Of a stretch of DNA of 64,000 bases, positions 33,955 to 46,635 are shown piece by piece; within the stretch, counting starts at the first letter, position 1; each line of letters starts with the position of its first letter. The DNA lies in the NCBI GenBank assembly GCA_030248295.1, contig JASANH010001039.1, positions 682,001-746,000 on the forward strand, given 5' to 3'. This DNA is from Mesodorylaimus sp. YZB2_4 (taxonomy: Eukaryota; Nematoda; Enoplea; Dorylaimida; Dorylaimidae). Below the pieces are notes generated by a model. The model did not search any database, was not told where the DNA came from, and worked only from the letters and a program-made list of their open reading frames with translations. Both the position numbers and the translations under genes were made by a program.

Positions 33955-35535
33955 GGGTTGGTTGCAAACAAAATACGCATACTGTACGCAAAGTTTGTGC
34001 ATCGCATCGAAATTTGGATGCGTATACAGTATGCGTACACCAGGCGGAATGTGTACGCATATACGAATTGGCAAACTTGCTTGTACGCAATACATACAAT
34101 GCGTTCGTTAATTAGCCGCTTGAGCCAAGTTAAAAATTAAAAGAAATATCTTACCACAAGCCAAATTAGCAGGTGGAAGAATTCGAACTTGTAATTTATA
34201 CATCTTTTCCTTACTGGTCGCAACAAATCCAATATTTGACTAGCGTTTTAGTTCGGCAGCTGTTGCCTCTGAATTCATCAAAAAATTTGAAAAATATCAG
34301 GCAGAGAATCTTTCTTGCAAGTCAATATTTGTCTGACTTTGTCAAAGTGTCATATTCTCACAATTTTCAAAACTTTGTACGTATCCTGATTTTGGTATAG
34401 TAGACCTGGCGCCATCAGAATTTATGACCAAATGCAAAATAGAGAGTAAAGCTATCAGGAGTTAGATACTTGCTGCGACAGAATCCTCAAAAAAGTGAAT
34501 CCGTCAATTTTCAACTTACAGTATGCCCACGGTTTCCGAATATTTTTGATCCATAATGGTCAAAAATTAACAAAAGACTTACACGTGGTAGGATAACCCA
34601 CGAAGCTTTAGGGATCGCTTTGAGGCTGGAACCCTAAACCAGCCACCCCGGAGGGCTCAGCTTTAGTGACGCTGCTCAGTGCAAATGTACCACGCCCATC
34701 AGGATTCGATCCCGCAAACTTCCGCTTGCGATCCTGATGTCGTACCACTGAGCTATCAGGGCCACGAAAAGAGAAAAACTAGCAGCTCACTCAAACTTGG
34801 TCGAGTGTAAAGTGCAGCCCCTCCTTCCCTGAAGGAAGATCATCCCTCTTGCTCTCACTTCACATTGCTTCCAACTAGGCGGAAAGTTGGATTTCCAGTG
34901 TTGAAAGAGTATTGGCAGAGGAACGCTGGATTGCTGTCACGAGCTTCACGGATTTTGTTTGACCAATCGGTATTGAAAATTAAGTCACGACCCGCTTATT
35001 ATCGTCCGACCCTAATCTCCAGTTTCCTGCTATGAGTTTGGAAAACGAGTCTATTTCGCTGATATTTCGAGGGAATTACGCGAGTTGTGTTCTACCACTC
35101 GCTAGAATCGCAATGTTCTTCATGGATGCTGAGATCAACTTCTAGCTCTATGCAAGACTAGTCGTTCGTTCGAAATTTTGTTCTCTTATTGTAAGTTTTT
35201 TAGGTTGATTGCTCTTGGCGAGGTGTCTTCATGCGAAACACGATTTTAGAATTGCTCGACATGGAAATTCACGATCCAAGGCCATCAATATTTCCTGTCC
35301 AGGACTGTCTTTAATGCTGTTCGGAACGGTTATCTGTATTTGCAGACAAGGTCACGTAATTATATACAGTATGGGACTGGATATTTTAGATGCACTGACT
35401 ACAGGAAAAATACGCAATACGCAAACTTTCACGCATACTTTTTGGAGCATGCAATTCGTTTATGACGCAATACGCATACGCATTCGAGAGACTTTGCGAT
35501 GCGCATTCAAATCAAGTAATTTTACTAACCTTAAT
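33955..35535. repeat. Dispersed repeat with ATACGCATACGC-type ends, copy 2
   Basis: The left end at 33957-34110 and right end at 35330-35530 match the two ends of the copy at 20750-21665. The middle differs and includes a tRNA-like segment at 34655-34770. Starts about 90 bp after the LTR element. Weak GGTTGGT/ACTAACC termini; no target duplication found. Confidence 0.5.
34655..34770 (-). repeat. tRNA-like (SINE head) sequence
   Basis: On the minus strand GCCCTGATAGCTCAGTGGTA gives a good A-box with GCCC/GGGC acceptor pairing, and GGGATCGAATCC resembles a B-box. The anticodon arm does not fold properly; instead CATCAGGAT...ATCCTGATG forms its own hairpin. Better read as a tRNA-derived SINE than a working tRNA. 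Confidence 0.45.
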
Positions 35536-36159
35536 GCAAAGTAACTTCGATATATGGACCCTTTTTAAGGCCGTGGTCAACACAAAATTTGGACACACAA
35601 ACGGGTCAAAAGTACTGTAGTTTTGCAAGTTCCCACTACTAGAATTTCAGAAACCTTCTCACACCCGTTCGACTCCAGGATTTTCTGAATTTGCTTCATG
35701 CATGCATAAAGACCTGCATTCCCACGAGAACATTCTGCGTAACTTCTAAGAATGTCAGATGAATTCCAAGATGTGACTGACCCAATTTTTTTTTTTAATT
35801 TTTTGGGTTGGGCCCCGTGCCACCCCAGTTCCCCACGGGACTTTCCTGCCATTTTCTCAATAGCCGGCCAGCAGTCTCGATACGATAAGCAAGGCCGTGA
35901 GGCGAACAGCTCTCACAGCAGTTCCCCCTCTGTGTGTCTCCACTAGGAGCACCTCCACATGAGGGCATTTTGTGCCAGCACCAGCATCCCAGGATGATAC
36001 TGGGCGAGAAGAGGGACCTTCCCGACTGGTGTTTTGGAACCAGTTTCCTGATTCTTTACTTGTTCGGCATCCGAGTCGCCCAGAGCCAGGTGGGCAAGGC
36101 CAGCGACGGACTCACTAAACAGCCGTCCTCAGCCGCAACAGAACTGCGGCCTCCCGGTC

Positions 36160-37190
36160 AGGGTTGTTGGCCCAAGCAATGTGTGACCAACCCAATGTGC
36201 AGTTTGTCAAGAAGAGCATCCTGCGCCTGAAGAAAAACTGTGCTCCTGGCATTGATGGCCTCACTTCACCTAAGTGTATTGCGTGGCATCGTCGATTCTA
36301 CTGTATTAGCCCAGGACTTGCTGCACTGATCAACAGGTCGCTTGTTGAGGAATGCTGTCTTGCCGCTTAGAAGTTGGCGAAGGCGATCCCAATCCCTAAA
36401 TCAGGGCACCGGAATCGGGTCCAAAATATGGATATCGTTAGCCGATATCGCTGTTACCTATTGTTTCGAAAGTGGCAGAATCGCATATACACTGTTTATT
36501 AAAACCTCGACTGCGCATGTCCGACAACCAGTGTGGTTTCCGCCCTAGTCGATCTACCTCGACGGCTTTGATTAATCTCACGCAAACGGCCCAGGACTGG
36601 CTGAACGGCAAGGATTACCGTCTTGTGGGTGGAATTTTCTTCGACTTACGGGAAGCTTTCGACACAGTGGTCCATCTCCGCTTATTAGAAAATCTGAATA
36701 CTAATCACAAACTTTGTTCAAAGCTTCTGCGGTGGCTGAGATCATATCTTGAAAGTCGAAGCCAGTTCGTTTTAGTGGAGAACTGTGCCCGAGCTACGTC
36801 AGTCGTTACCTCTGGAGTGCCGCGAGGCACAGTGCTAGGGCCGTCTTTATTCATATCGCTGACCCGCTGCTATCAGAATTCAGGAGAACATTCTTCGGCT
36901 ACCTATGACAGGCATTTGCAGATGACCTTGCGCTCCTGGTTCCTGCAAGAACCTCGTCTGAATTAGAATCGGCCCGCTCTGGACTTTGCTAGCGATTTTG
37001 TCGACAAATTGGGATTCCATTTCAATGTTCAGAAGACTCAATCGATTTTGTGCCGAGCAGGGAAGTGTCGTCCATGAACAATTCGCTCATCTGATTCGCC
37101 GAGGTTTTATGATTCTCACCGCCAAAAAAAGAATGCGTTTTTCGCGTTTTTTCGGCAAAGTGTTTTCAATGGAACTGGGTAGGCCTCGTT
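36160..37190 (+). mobile_element. LINE reverse-transcriptase fragment with several frame breaks
   Basis: Successive frames encode LKKNCAPGIDGLTSPKC, AKAIPIPKSG, MSDNQCGFRPSRSTSTALIN, IFFDLREAFDTVVHLRLLEN, SYLESRSQFVLVE, SGVPRGTVLGPSLF and, after a shift, FADDLALLV followed by DFVDKLGFHFNVQKTQ. These are RT motifs in order, including the catalytic FADD. Stops and shifts make it inactive. The family K in the D.KAFD motif is E here. Confidence 0.8.
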
Positions 37191-37199
37191 GAACATGTT

Positions 37200-38550
37200 T
37201 TGGGCCCGCCAAATGTTGATGAGTTAGCGTACCTGCCCATTGTGCGCGCGGCTAATAAACTCGTTGCCTAGAAGACTGCGAATCAATCACGCAACGTTGA
37301 GCTGTCGACACACTTGGGTGGTTAGGATAGGGGAACTGCTGCTTGCTTTTCGAAGAATTCTGCTAGAAAAATGCAAGACTTCTGGACGAAGTGAGGTTTA
37401 AAGGTGCACCCGCTCACACCAATCAGCATGTAATCCAGCGCCTTGTCCCCCTCGGCCACGTGTGGCACCGACGATCTTGCAGCGATTGTAGGACTTACGA
37501 TCAGACTGACATCGCTTCGTTTCGCTCACCAGGTTTGCTGGTAGCCGTTACCAGCTTCTCGTATCGTGGTGCAAACACTGACAATTAGCATTTTTATCAC
37601 CTTTGGTTGAACTCCTTGTCTTGGCTGTACTTGAGACATGTCTTGTGTCATGTTCGTTTCGTGCAAACGTGAAGACGCATATTCGATTGGTTCAGACAAA
37701 GACAAACAAACAGCCAAGCAGCCATCCCGCACTAGGCGGCTCGAGAACGACAACAGCAACAGTAGCCCCCACCTAGCCTCTATCAGGCCATTGTTTGAAT
37801 ATCACGCTCTTTGCGATAAGAAACACCTGCCTAAAAATATCTGATTCCAGAAATTGCCGAAAATCGAGCCCTACCCATTTCCTCCGGTCCGTGACCGCTA
37901 TATTGCGTACCCAGCATTCTTTTTGCGGATCGTCCCTTTACACGGTACTATCTGTTTTCGTTGGGAATGTACACGCGGCCTATGCGGTAACGTGGAGGGC
38001 GTATATATTGTTAAAGAAAACAGGTTATAGGATTTTCCCTTTTTGTGCCACCAGGGTGCCTCAAAAGACGTGCCCATACACTATCACGCCGGTTTTCAGC
38101 ATTTTACCCCTGAAGGCGTACTCAAAAAACCAAAGCGTAGAAATGGTAGACGTTCATTATTATTGGAAATCAATATTTCTCGGAAGCAGTAGTATAAAAG
38201 TGGGCGAGCCAATGTAACTGTGGTGTTTGACACGTGTGAAAGCACAGGTTTTCTGAATTAAAAATGGCACCAACTTGTTGTATTGATGTAACAAAAGGCC
38301 TCGAAAACTCTGAGAATGGTTTTAGAGTGGGTGAACATTCACAAGCAGCTGTAGCTTCTGTACAAATGCGCGTTTCCAAGCTACCTTTGTCGAATCCAAA
38401 GTCGAACCACCAGTTTGAAAAGGGTTTTAAGTTTTTCGAACTTAAAAGGGTTTGGAAATGTAAAGTATCACAGTGGTAGCTGGCACGAGCTCACTGTCAA
38501 AAAAAAGGCCCCTTTTTGAAATTTTGGTGGTTCAGGGAAGGATCGCCCGG
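37200..38550. other. Intergenic, nothing identified
   Basis: Open frames of 60-140 codons lie on both strands with no motifs (longest 37795-38217). Possibly 3' sequence of the LINE fragment up to about 37450. Nothing else supported. Confidence 0.4.
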
Positions 38551-38552
38551 AA

Positions 38553-40402
38553 ATGATCATGAAAGCTACAATTCTGTATTTGATTTCTACTACGTTGGGA
38601 GGTAACTTTATTGGCATACGCGTGATTTCTCGCATAGAGTGAACCTCATTAGAGAAAAGTTTTTACCGTCACTGCTTTTAAAGTATGAATTTTGGTAAAT
38701 TTGTGTTTCTGCTTTTCGTCACACGTTCTCATTCTGGTAAAATCCAGCAACTTCGCTCAAAAAATTAAGGGAAAAAACTTATTTAACTTCACCTTTTCAG
38801 CGCTCGCAGACTTGTATGATACGTGCGCTAAGCTCAACGGGTTTGTTCATGGTGGGAAATGCTTCTTCGCGACAAATATTTCAACAACATGGGACGCAGC
38901 TTGGTCTGTCTGTCGTGATTATCATGAAGATGCGATCCTGCTTCAAATTCACAGCCGACAGGAACATGATGCTGTGCAGAATTATTTGCTAGTAAGACTA
39001 AATATTTCAATCACCAGTGGTTCTGCTTCAAGGATATGACAATGACTCTACATAAGAAAATTTTAGTTTCTCCCCAAGAATTCAAAAACTTTCCAAGTTG
39101 GAATAACTTGGCACACTGCTTTATTTTGAGGAGCATCCCGTCAGGCACCTTTTCAAGACGGGCGGAACTCTTTCCTTTTCCCGTTCTTCAGAAGCCAGTA
39201 TCTCCTCCCTGCCCCGTTTTTCATCAAAACGAAGAGGAGTTTCGAAAGTGAAGCACAAAATCAAAATTCTAAAAACAGTCACACATTTAAAGACGTGCGT
39301 TCGTCGTTCTTTCCCGCCTTGATGAGGGCATTGATCACTGAATTGATTTTATACACCCACAGCGCCAAAGCGCTTAAAATTTAGTGAGAGTGTTCAGTGC
39401 GCTAAGAACTGGCTGAATCGTGTAACCATGGCGCGTGGTGGGACACGCTGAGTGAGAGAAGCATTTATGCCCCCCCCCCCAGCCCTCCGAGGTATGTTTC
39501 AGCATCTGGTATAGAGTGGACTTGCTTTGCTCGGCTGGTCACACACCCTCCTGTGCCTGTCAGGCTTGGTTATGGATGGCCCTGCGACTTCGGTCAGAGA
39601 CAGTGCCCTAAAACAAGCAAAGTCTCGATCACAGCACTGTTCCAATGCTAAAATTTTTGAATCGCCTTCTTTGCTCGGTCAGAAGATGGTTTTAATTAAC
39701 TCCTGTACCTATGGCAATCTTCCCTTTTGAGCTTACAAATCATGGCATTTTGTCAGTTCCAAGTTCTTGTCGAGAAAAAATTTTTTAGAAAGCATCAACC
39801 AACGGCACATTCCGAGTTTGGCTGGCTCTCAGAAAGGACAACACAGCAGGTGGCAATGCCTCCTGTCCTGTTATCAAGTCGTCCACGTACTGGTATTTTA
39901 ACAATACTGGCAGCACACTTTTGGCCAACACAACTTGGATACAATTCAACTTATGCCTGGACCTGGACAAGTATCCTAATGAGTTTTGCTACGTGTGGCA
40001 TTCCTCTGGCGTTATGCACTCTTTCGATTCTCGTTGCGGCGAACCTTACCCAGTTGTTTGTCATTTAAGCGGTAAGATGGCTCTTTTTTTAAAACGGGTA
40101 CTTTTTACTACAGGACAGCCGATTATACTGTAGTTCATGACGAGTCGTACAACAAAACTAATCGCTGTCTGACAGAACAGCCGATCGAAACCATACCCGC
40201 GGCGGATCCTCAAGAATGTGGTTGTGCCTGCGCGCAAAAAATCTGGTGTCGAAGCTTTAACTTTAAGCAGGACTCGACCAACTCCCAAAATCCCATCTGC
40301 GAACTGTTCACTCGATCAATCAATGATCCATGGCCAAACTCCGCCAGCAGCGTCTTATCACCCCTCGATGGAGCATGCACGCATTACAATTATGTTCCAT
40401 GA
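38553..40402 (+). CDS. Secreted C-type-lectin/PAN protein, copy 1
   Basis: Four exons, 38553-38601, 38801-38991, 39789-40071 and 40119-40402, give 268 residues with all junctions GT-AG and in phase (1, 0, 1). Exon 1 is the signal peptide. Exons 2-3 encode a C-type-lectin-like domain: LNGFVHGGKCFFATN, W..AW..C, LQIHSRQEHDAV, VWLALRKDN, NEFCYVW and a closing VVCHLS. The sugar-binding EPN/QPD and WND motifs are not seen, so Ca-dependent sugar binding is doubtful. Exon 4 encodes a PAN/Apple-like domain: C..EQPIETIPAADPQECGC, ACAQKIWCRSFNF, ICELF. The last acceptor is GGACAG (40113-40118); the stronger-looking CTACAG five bases earlier would break the frame. Likely secreted recognition or adhesion protein. 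Confidence 0.8.
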
Positions 40403-41100
40403 CCAGAAAAATCGATGATTAATGGAGCGAGTGTCACCAGAATCCATTTTCACACTAGCTCCAAGGCCGCACCCAGTTTTTGAGTTCCCGCCAACTCTTA
40501 CTAATCTTTCTCTTGCGGTCCGAAATCAAAGTAGTGCGCGCGCAGGCTGACAGGTGTGATTATTTAACGCTCCTCTCCTATCTTCATTTTGATCAATGGT
40601 CGCACTATGTTGGTATCCCTACCCATCTGGTTTCGCAGTTTGAAAATTGTCAGCATAGGCGGGAGTTCAAAAACTGAGGGTGGTCGCAGAGTTATTTGGA
40701 AATGAATGATTGCTTTATTTTTCACAGCTGTCTATGAGCTGCGTTTGATGTGAAAGTAGAAAGCGTTGCGCGCACTTGTGTATTTGTAGAATCATTTTTG
40801 TCACGGAAAAGCATAATCACTGAGCTTTTCTTTCCCCCCCCCCCCCCCGGCAATGGGCCTGGAACGACCAGCTGCAGGAGAGAATCAAAGCGTCATTAGC
40901 AGTACAAACCTGGGAGGGATGGGCTTGCATTAATGAAAAAGATCGACTACGAAAGAAACAAAAATCTAGCGAGCTCTATCAGATGAAAATTCTGAATACA
41001 ACTTTAAAAAAGTAATTTATTTGCAAATGCCAAACAATTCTTGAATCATAAAACAAGTGTTTATTTGAACGCGTATACTGTCACGCTAAGCCGTAGAGCC
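40403..41100. repeat. 3' flank duplicated downstream of copy 3
   Basis: This block is nearly identical to 52143-52685 behind the third lectin/PAN gene, so the duplication unit included the gene and about 0.6 kb of 3' flank. It contains 15 consecutive C (40834-40848). About 200 bp here (roughly 40790-40980) are absent from the other copy. Confidence 0.7.
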
Positions 41101-41490
41101 TTGAGCAGACAAACATATTATATAGGTGTGTAGGCGTAGACTGTACTGTAGGCACTGTACTGTATTTTGCTGTACTGATTATGTTGTTTCAGTCAGCCCG
41201 CAACTAATGCAAGACAAGTCAGATCTGACAGTGAAACTAACATCAACAGGATCTTCAGAGTGCGTTGATTGACTTCTGACATCAACATGCTTGGTTTCAG
41301 AGTCGCCACTGGCTTGTACCAGAATCGCTTCCTTCAATGTTGCTGGTGTCCAGAGCTCCTGCAGTTGATGAACGGTAGCCAGTAACTGCACTATTCGCGT
41401 TCAACTTTCGCGAATGCCTGAAAAAGGACCTCTCCCCGTTCTAGGCATACTGAAAGCCTGTGCGAACAAGCTTGCACAATTCTAAGGCTC
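41100..41490. other. Intergenic, nothing identified
   Basis: A 70-codon minus-strand open stretch at 41179-41391 has no motif. The block ends at the target duplication of the hAT-like element. Confidence 0.4.
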
Positions 41491-41497
41491 ATATATC

Positions 41498-42677
41498 TAG
41501 ACACCGGATCAGGTCGGGTTCAACCCCACGGGTCGACCCGACCCGAAAGTCCCTGACTCGAAATTTCGGGTCGAGTTGCCCCGAATTCGGTATAAGTAGT
41601 TAAAGTTCCTCGCGATAAAAACCATTTACAAATCATCAGAACGTGGTGGCGTTGGTGTAAAGGTGACTGTGAGGAAATATGAGATGGAGACATCTCACGC
41701 ACGCGAATCTTCATCTTTTGTTACTCCCTAGTTAACCTTTGTAAATGCAATAACGTTCCTTCATGTTTCCCACAACAGTGGTCAAATAATTTTTTGAAAA
41801 CCTCAGATCTAAAAGCGACTAGGGTCTGTCCACTGGAGACAAGATTTAACCAGTCCGAATAATAAGCGTGAAAAATAGAGACAACTCTATCATAACTTTC
41901 GGAGTCTGAGACAGCTTATCCTTGGTTAAACAGAGAAATAACTAAATATTTCTGAACCCCAGGCTAGATTTGAATCTAGTCTTCGCAAAAGATATTGCTC
42001 GCAAAGTCATATTGTGCTGGACACTAGCTCCTGTCAGAACCTCCACTACTGATGGAGGGATGTGAGGGCACCTATCACTTTTGAACACAGCAAACTGTTC
42101 TGCAATGGTAACATGGATGGTGGTCAAGGGGGCTATTATTGGTACATATTTGGTGTTCGGGTACAGACTATACTGCTCTTCCAGCCAGGTATACCCAGGA
42201 AGTTATGTCATATTCAGGAATCAAATGTGATTGTAGATACCCCTACGACCTGCTAAAAGTTATCAATTCCTTCTTATGTTAGAGTACGGCTCGTCCCACT
42301 CATTCATCAGAGTTGGAAAGAATGTTTATGGGAACTCTCACATATGGACCCTTCCCTTCGCAGAAATTACTCAGAAAAATTTGTCATTCTCACGGCTTAC
42401 AATTGGTCTGACATTCTTGGAAGTTAAGCAGAATGAGAACTTGGAATGAAAGACTTTATGCATGCATGCATAAAGCATATACTGCAAATCCCAGAGTCGA
42501 ACAACTACGAAAAGTTTTCTGTAGCTGCTAACGGTAGTAACTCGCAAAATTTCTGTATTTTTGACAGGTTTGAGCCGATCTTTCAAAAAAGTGACCCGAC
42601 CCGATTTTGACCCGACCCGACCCGAAATTTTGCTGACCCGACCCGACCTGAAAATACCTGACCCGATCAGGGGTCTA
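41498..42677 (-). mobile_element. Non-autonomous hAT-like transposon, copy 2 (8-bp TSD)
   Basis: The inverted relative of 5681-6778, 1180 bp. Left end TAGACACCGGATCAGGTCGG; right end, reverse-complemented, TAGACCCCTGATCGGGTCAG. It is flanked by a perfect 8-bp duplication CATATATC (41490-41497 and 42678-42685), different from that of copy 1, which proves independent insertion. GGGTC-rich subterminal zones lie at both ends. No transposase. Confidence 0.87.
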
Positions 42678-42685
42678 CATATATC

Positions 42686-44335
42686 CCGACTGGATCGGTT
42701 GGGGATTTGTCGGATCGGATCGGATGGAAAAAATTTCGGATCGGATCGGATCATGTGAAATACTTGTAATTTTTTCAACATTCAATAATGCATTCGAATT
42801 TCCTCTTCCCTTGATAAACAACAGTACTTATCATCATGCTGCCATGGCACTAGCAACGCCTCGGAAGGCTTTGCCACACAGCCCATCATTGATCGCTGAA
42901 CACTTCACCACCTGATACAGTATAGTAAAGAAGATACATGCTGCTCATAAATGACTGCTCACACACTCACACATTCTTTGTACGCCAGGACAAAGATATT
43001 AGTGGCGTGTGCATTTTAACCAGGACGCGAAAGAAAACTTGGCAATTACGCAGATGACACTAACTTGATGACTAGATTTTCCAAATCGATAGGGCGAATT
43101 TTGCATGTCTATTATACGTATAAACGAGCGTCAGGTGCAACACTTAAATGACCAAAGACTAAAATCCTGCTGATTGGACGCTAGAAGCCAGGATAATGTC
43201 TTTTTGAGTAACATATTGGTTTTCTTGTTTCTTTGGAAATATACATCTTGATTTGAACTTAAAAGCCTGGAGCTGACAACAAGACAATATGCTTGTAATG
43301 ATATTATGGTTATCAACAGGCGGGGGTTAGGAAAGGAGCTAATGCATTTTGTACTTAATGAACTGAAAATATATGGATTTTGGATTCGCAGGGATGGTAT
43401 GGAGAAAGCCGAAAACTGGGCATGTGTCAAAGATCACATTGGTGGACTTGAGGGAATAATGCTAGCTTTCAGAATAATGCTGCTTATTCGAAGGTTTCTA
43501 AAGCGCGGGAAAAAAATTTGTCTGTTACGAGACTTACGATTATTTTGCTGGCAAGGCAGGTCTCGTGGACCTAGCGTTGTTACAGTTAACTGAAACTGAA
43601 ACTGAATCTATCAGTTGACTTTTTTTTCCAAAATTGTATCAACGCTACGTGGACCGACACACCTTGCGCAAGTCGCTTTCCAATATAAGGGTGCCATAAA
43701 AGCTGAATTAGCTGCTAAACTTGGGCTTATGGATCAGCATACTGTACTGTACTGTGTAGGTGTCTAATAGGTGATAACCCAACTAATCAAAAATACGGAA
43801 ACGAACCTCATTTGTAACAGCAATACTGGACTGGTAAGTTTAAGAGAACTAGATTTTTTATGGTGCGTGCATTGATTCATGACTGCTAACATCGAAAAAA
43901 TGTTGGGAAAAAATTAATGACTCAAGCGATAACTTGGACCTTTTTTTTTAAAATGGATATTTCCTCTCTTCACTCACAAATATTTCTGTCGACAGACTCC
44001 AAACCACCCGTATTTGCAGAATCTGAGTCAACCATGTTTTCTCTGGTCTCAAATAATGATAACTCAGGATAACTTGTAACTCTATTTGTGAGCAGGAATA
44101 AGAAAGCATCAATGCAGAAAATTGATCTCATCTCATTCATAAGACTACAAAGGGGTTAAAGAAAATTTTATTAGTCAGTTGTTTGCATGCAGTTTTCTAA
44201 ACACCATTGCCTCGGTACTTCGGATCGGATAATTCGGATCGGATGATACGATCCAAATTTTCGGGTCGTGATTTTTCGGATCGGATCGGATATCAAATCT
44301 GAACGGATGGGATCCGATCCGATCTGGCCGTTTCA
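42686..44335. repeat. Dispersed repeat with GGATCGGATC subterminal motifs
   Basis: Both ends carry runs of CGGATCGGATCGG (about 42708-42750 and 44218-44325). The interior matches parts of 9690-10640 (CACCTGATACAGTATAG, GCTCATAAATGACTG, then GGAATAAGAAAGCATCAATGC). It abuts the hAT-like copy 2 directly. It could be a second hAT-like family, but I could not fix TIRs or a target duplication. The open frames at 43131-43593 lie on both strands and are not called. Confidence 0.5.
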
Positions 44336-44339
44336 GAAC

Positions 44340-45715
44340 GTAGTGTATATGGACACTGCGTTCCGAAATAATTAACACCTGTGCCCGCTGAAACCTCTTC
44401 TTGTATCATTTACCGCCAAACAGTAACGGTAATAGGTGTGCATGTGCGCATTGTACAACGAGAGGAACTCATCTCTCTTCAAGCCGAACCCCTATGACAC
44501 GTTACCAGGCTGATGGTCGTTAATTCAGTTAGTGCTGGTGAACTTCATTCAATCCAAGGCAATAATAACTTGCGTGGGATATCGGCTGTTGATATATATT
44601 ATGTTGATCAAACATTCGATTCTACCAATCATTCTTGCATCCTAATGTCGAGTACCACTTCCGACAAGACAATGCACCTTTAACCACGATAAAAGGTTAC
44701 GTTGATCGAGAAAAACGCTTTTATCGATGATCGATTATCGGGATCTCAGAGAAATCATGTATACAAGCTATAACATCCTAAAAGGCAATATAGTTCCTTA
44801 AGTGAAACTGAATCATTCCAATTATCTGGAGCTCTTTGATTCAGGTAACTGTAAGTAAACAAAAACTGAATTTGACCGCAGCTGAATTTTTTTAGAATCA
44901 GTTAGATCCAGCCTTAAAATGAGTGCGTTTTCCAGAACCCCTCGCGACCGCTTTTCAACTGTTTGTGCGATATTTTTGTTTAACCCTTAGTTGGTCCGTG
45001 TGGAAACAGGTTAGCCGTGTGCGTCTTTTCCTTGTGAAAACCGGTTTTATGTTCACCTCCGCGTCTAGACTGTTCTTTTTTCTACCGCCGAAGGGTCTGT
45101 GGACCCAAAACTAAGGGTTTTAAACAACTATATTTTAAAAAAACGATACCGAAAGGAACGCGTTACGATTAAGGAGAACAATAATTTGTGGCATATAGTT
45201 AATAAATGATAACGATATCTTTATTCTGTGGCGATAAATACGGCAGCTATGCCACTAAACGTACGCGCTCTCTTGCGGGGGGGGGGGTACGGGTTTTTGA
45301 CCACTTCGCGCTTCTTTCAGACTGTAAAGAGTGTCAATGACAGAGCGGGCGGGTGAGGGCAAAATTTAGCGTGATAATAAGCGAACTTAATGTACGCGCA
45401 GGATAGGAAAAAAATTTGGGACTTTCAAAACGATAAAAACAGGAGTGTGACATTTTTCAGTGGCACTTTAAGTGGGCTAAACTATACTAAACATTTTCAC
45501 CACAAAGTTTTTTCAATTTTTACACATATTCCCACAAGTTTTGCTGATTTTCTTCTAAGTTATACGCTTTATTTTTCCGTAAATTCTTTTTTTTCCGCGA
45601 GTTGTTTCCAAATTTCCTTTTGTGCAATGTGGACATTGGTTCGTTGACAAAAGGGAAGCGGGAATAAGCTTTTCTTGTTTCTAGATGGAGCTTTTTGTGG
45701 GGGAAATGCATTGCT
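44340..45715. other. Intergenic with a poly(G) run
   Basis: Eleven consecutive G at 45277-45287. Short open frames only; no motif. Confidence 0.45.
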
Positions 45716-45719
45716 TAGT

Positions 45720-46512
45720 TCTACTGCTGAAGCTGCTTGATACTACAAGATATTGCCGGCCCGCAAACACGGTATGCATACTCATGGGTTGTATCTCACG
45801 CACGAGGGAAAAATGCTCACGCTTAGACGTAAAGTTGGAAGGCACACGCATCCTCAGTCTTAGGATCAGTTTATAATGCTTGTGTCCCTTCTGTTTTGGA
45901 ATATGGCTCGGTATGCTAGAATCCGGTTTTAAAAGCTGATATTTCGGAATTGGAACGTTCGCAATTTTATGCGCTCAGGCTGCATCTAAATGATTTTACG
46001 TGCACTTATGAGGCTGCTTTAAACAGAGCTAGCTGGTCGTCACTTCGCGATATGAACGTCACTGAAGCTATGTCAATTTTATAAGTATTATCATGGCTTG
46101 CATGATTTTTCTACGAGTCGATTCGTTCATAGGTCTGTAAATCGTGCCAGTGCAAGGACATGTTAGGCTCATCATCATATTGTGCCAAGGCCTTTTTTGA
46201 ATCCTATCGACAGAGCTTTGTGTTTCCTGGAACTACCCTTTGGAATAATTTGCCCAGATATTGCTTTCTTAAATTTTGCACAGTATCGTTCCAGGATTTT
46301 GTTGACTAAATTTGCGTAATTTCTTTTAGACTTTTTGCGTTTTGGTATCACGTTTTGTGTTCTATTTTGAGATTTGATGAGTGGGAGACTTAATGTCGTT
46401 TTTCCTTTTCGCACTTTCACATTTTCAGTATCATGTGTGTTGTGTATCATGTTTCTCGTGCTCCTAGTGCGCATATGCGTTTGCACAAGAATAAAATATG
46501 ATGATGATGATG
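45720..46512 (+). mobile_element. LINE 3' end with (TGA)n tail
   Basis: In mixed frames: VPSVLEYGSVC, ELERSQFYALRL, YEAALNRASWSSLR, FYKYYHGLHDFSTSRFVHRS, HHHIVPRPFLNPIDRA and TTLWNNLPRY, the typical C-terminus of a LINE ORF2, with stops and shifts. The element ends in AATAAAATATGATGATGATG, a short microsatellite tail as in CR1/L2-like LINEs. It is similar in kind to the fragment at 25540-26195. Confidence 0.72.
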
Positions 46513-46635
46513 AAATGCGTTAAATATGTCCCACACACACGCACATACAGTGAAATATTCCATATTATTACTCTCAAACGCGAAAGTTTTGTTTCTCTTT
46601 TTAACATCAGCTACTCATTGTTTCCAAGTTGAAAT

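Noticed and set aside
34655..34770. Functional tRNA gene on the minus strand
   Set aside because: The anticodon arm does not fold and the T loop lacks TTC; it fits a SINE head better.
43131..43593. Opposing frames of 95-99 codons
   Set aside because: No motif; they lie inside a dispersed repeat.
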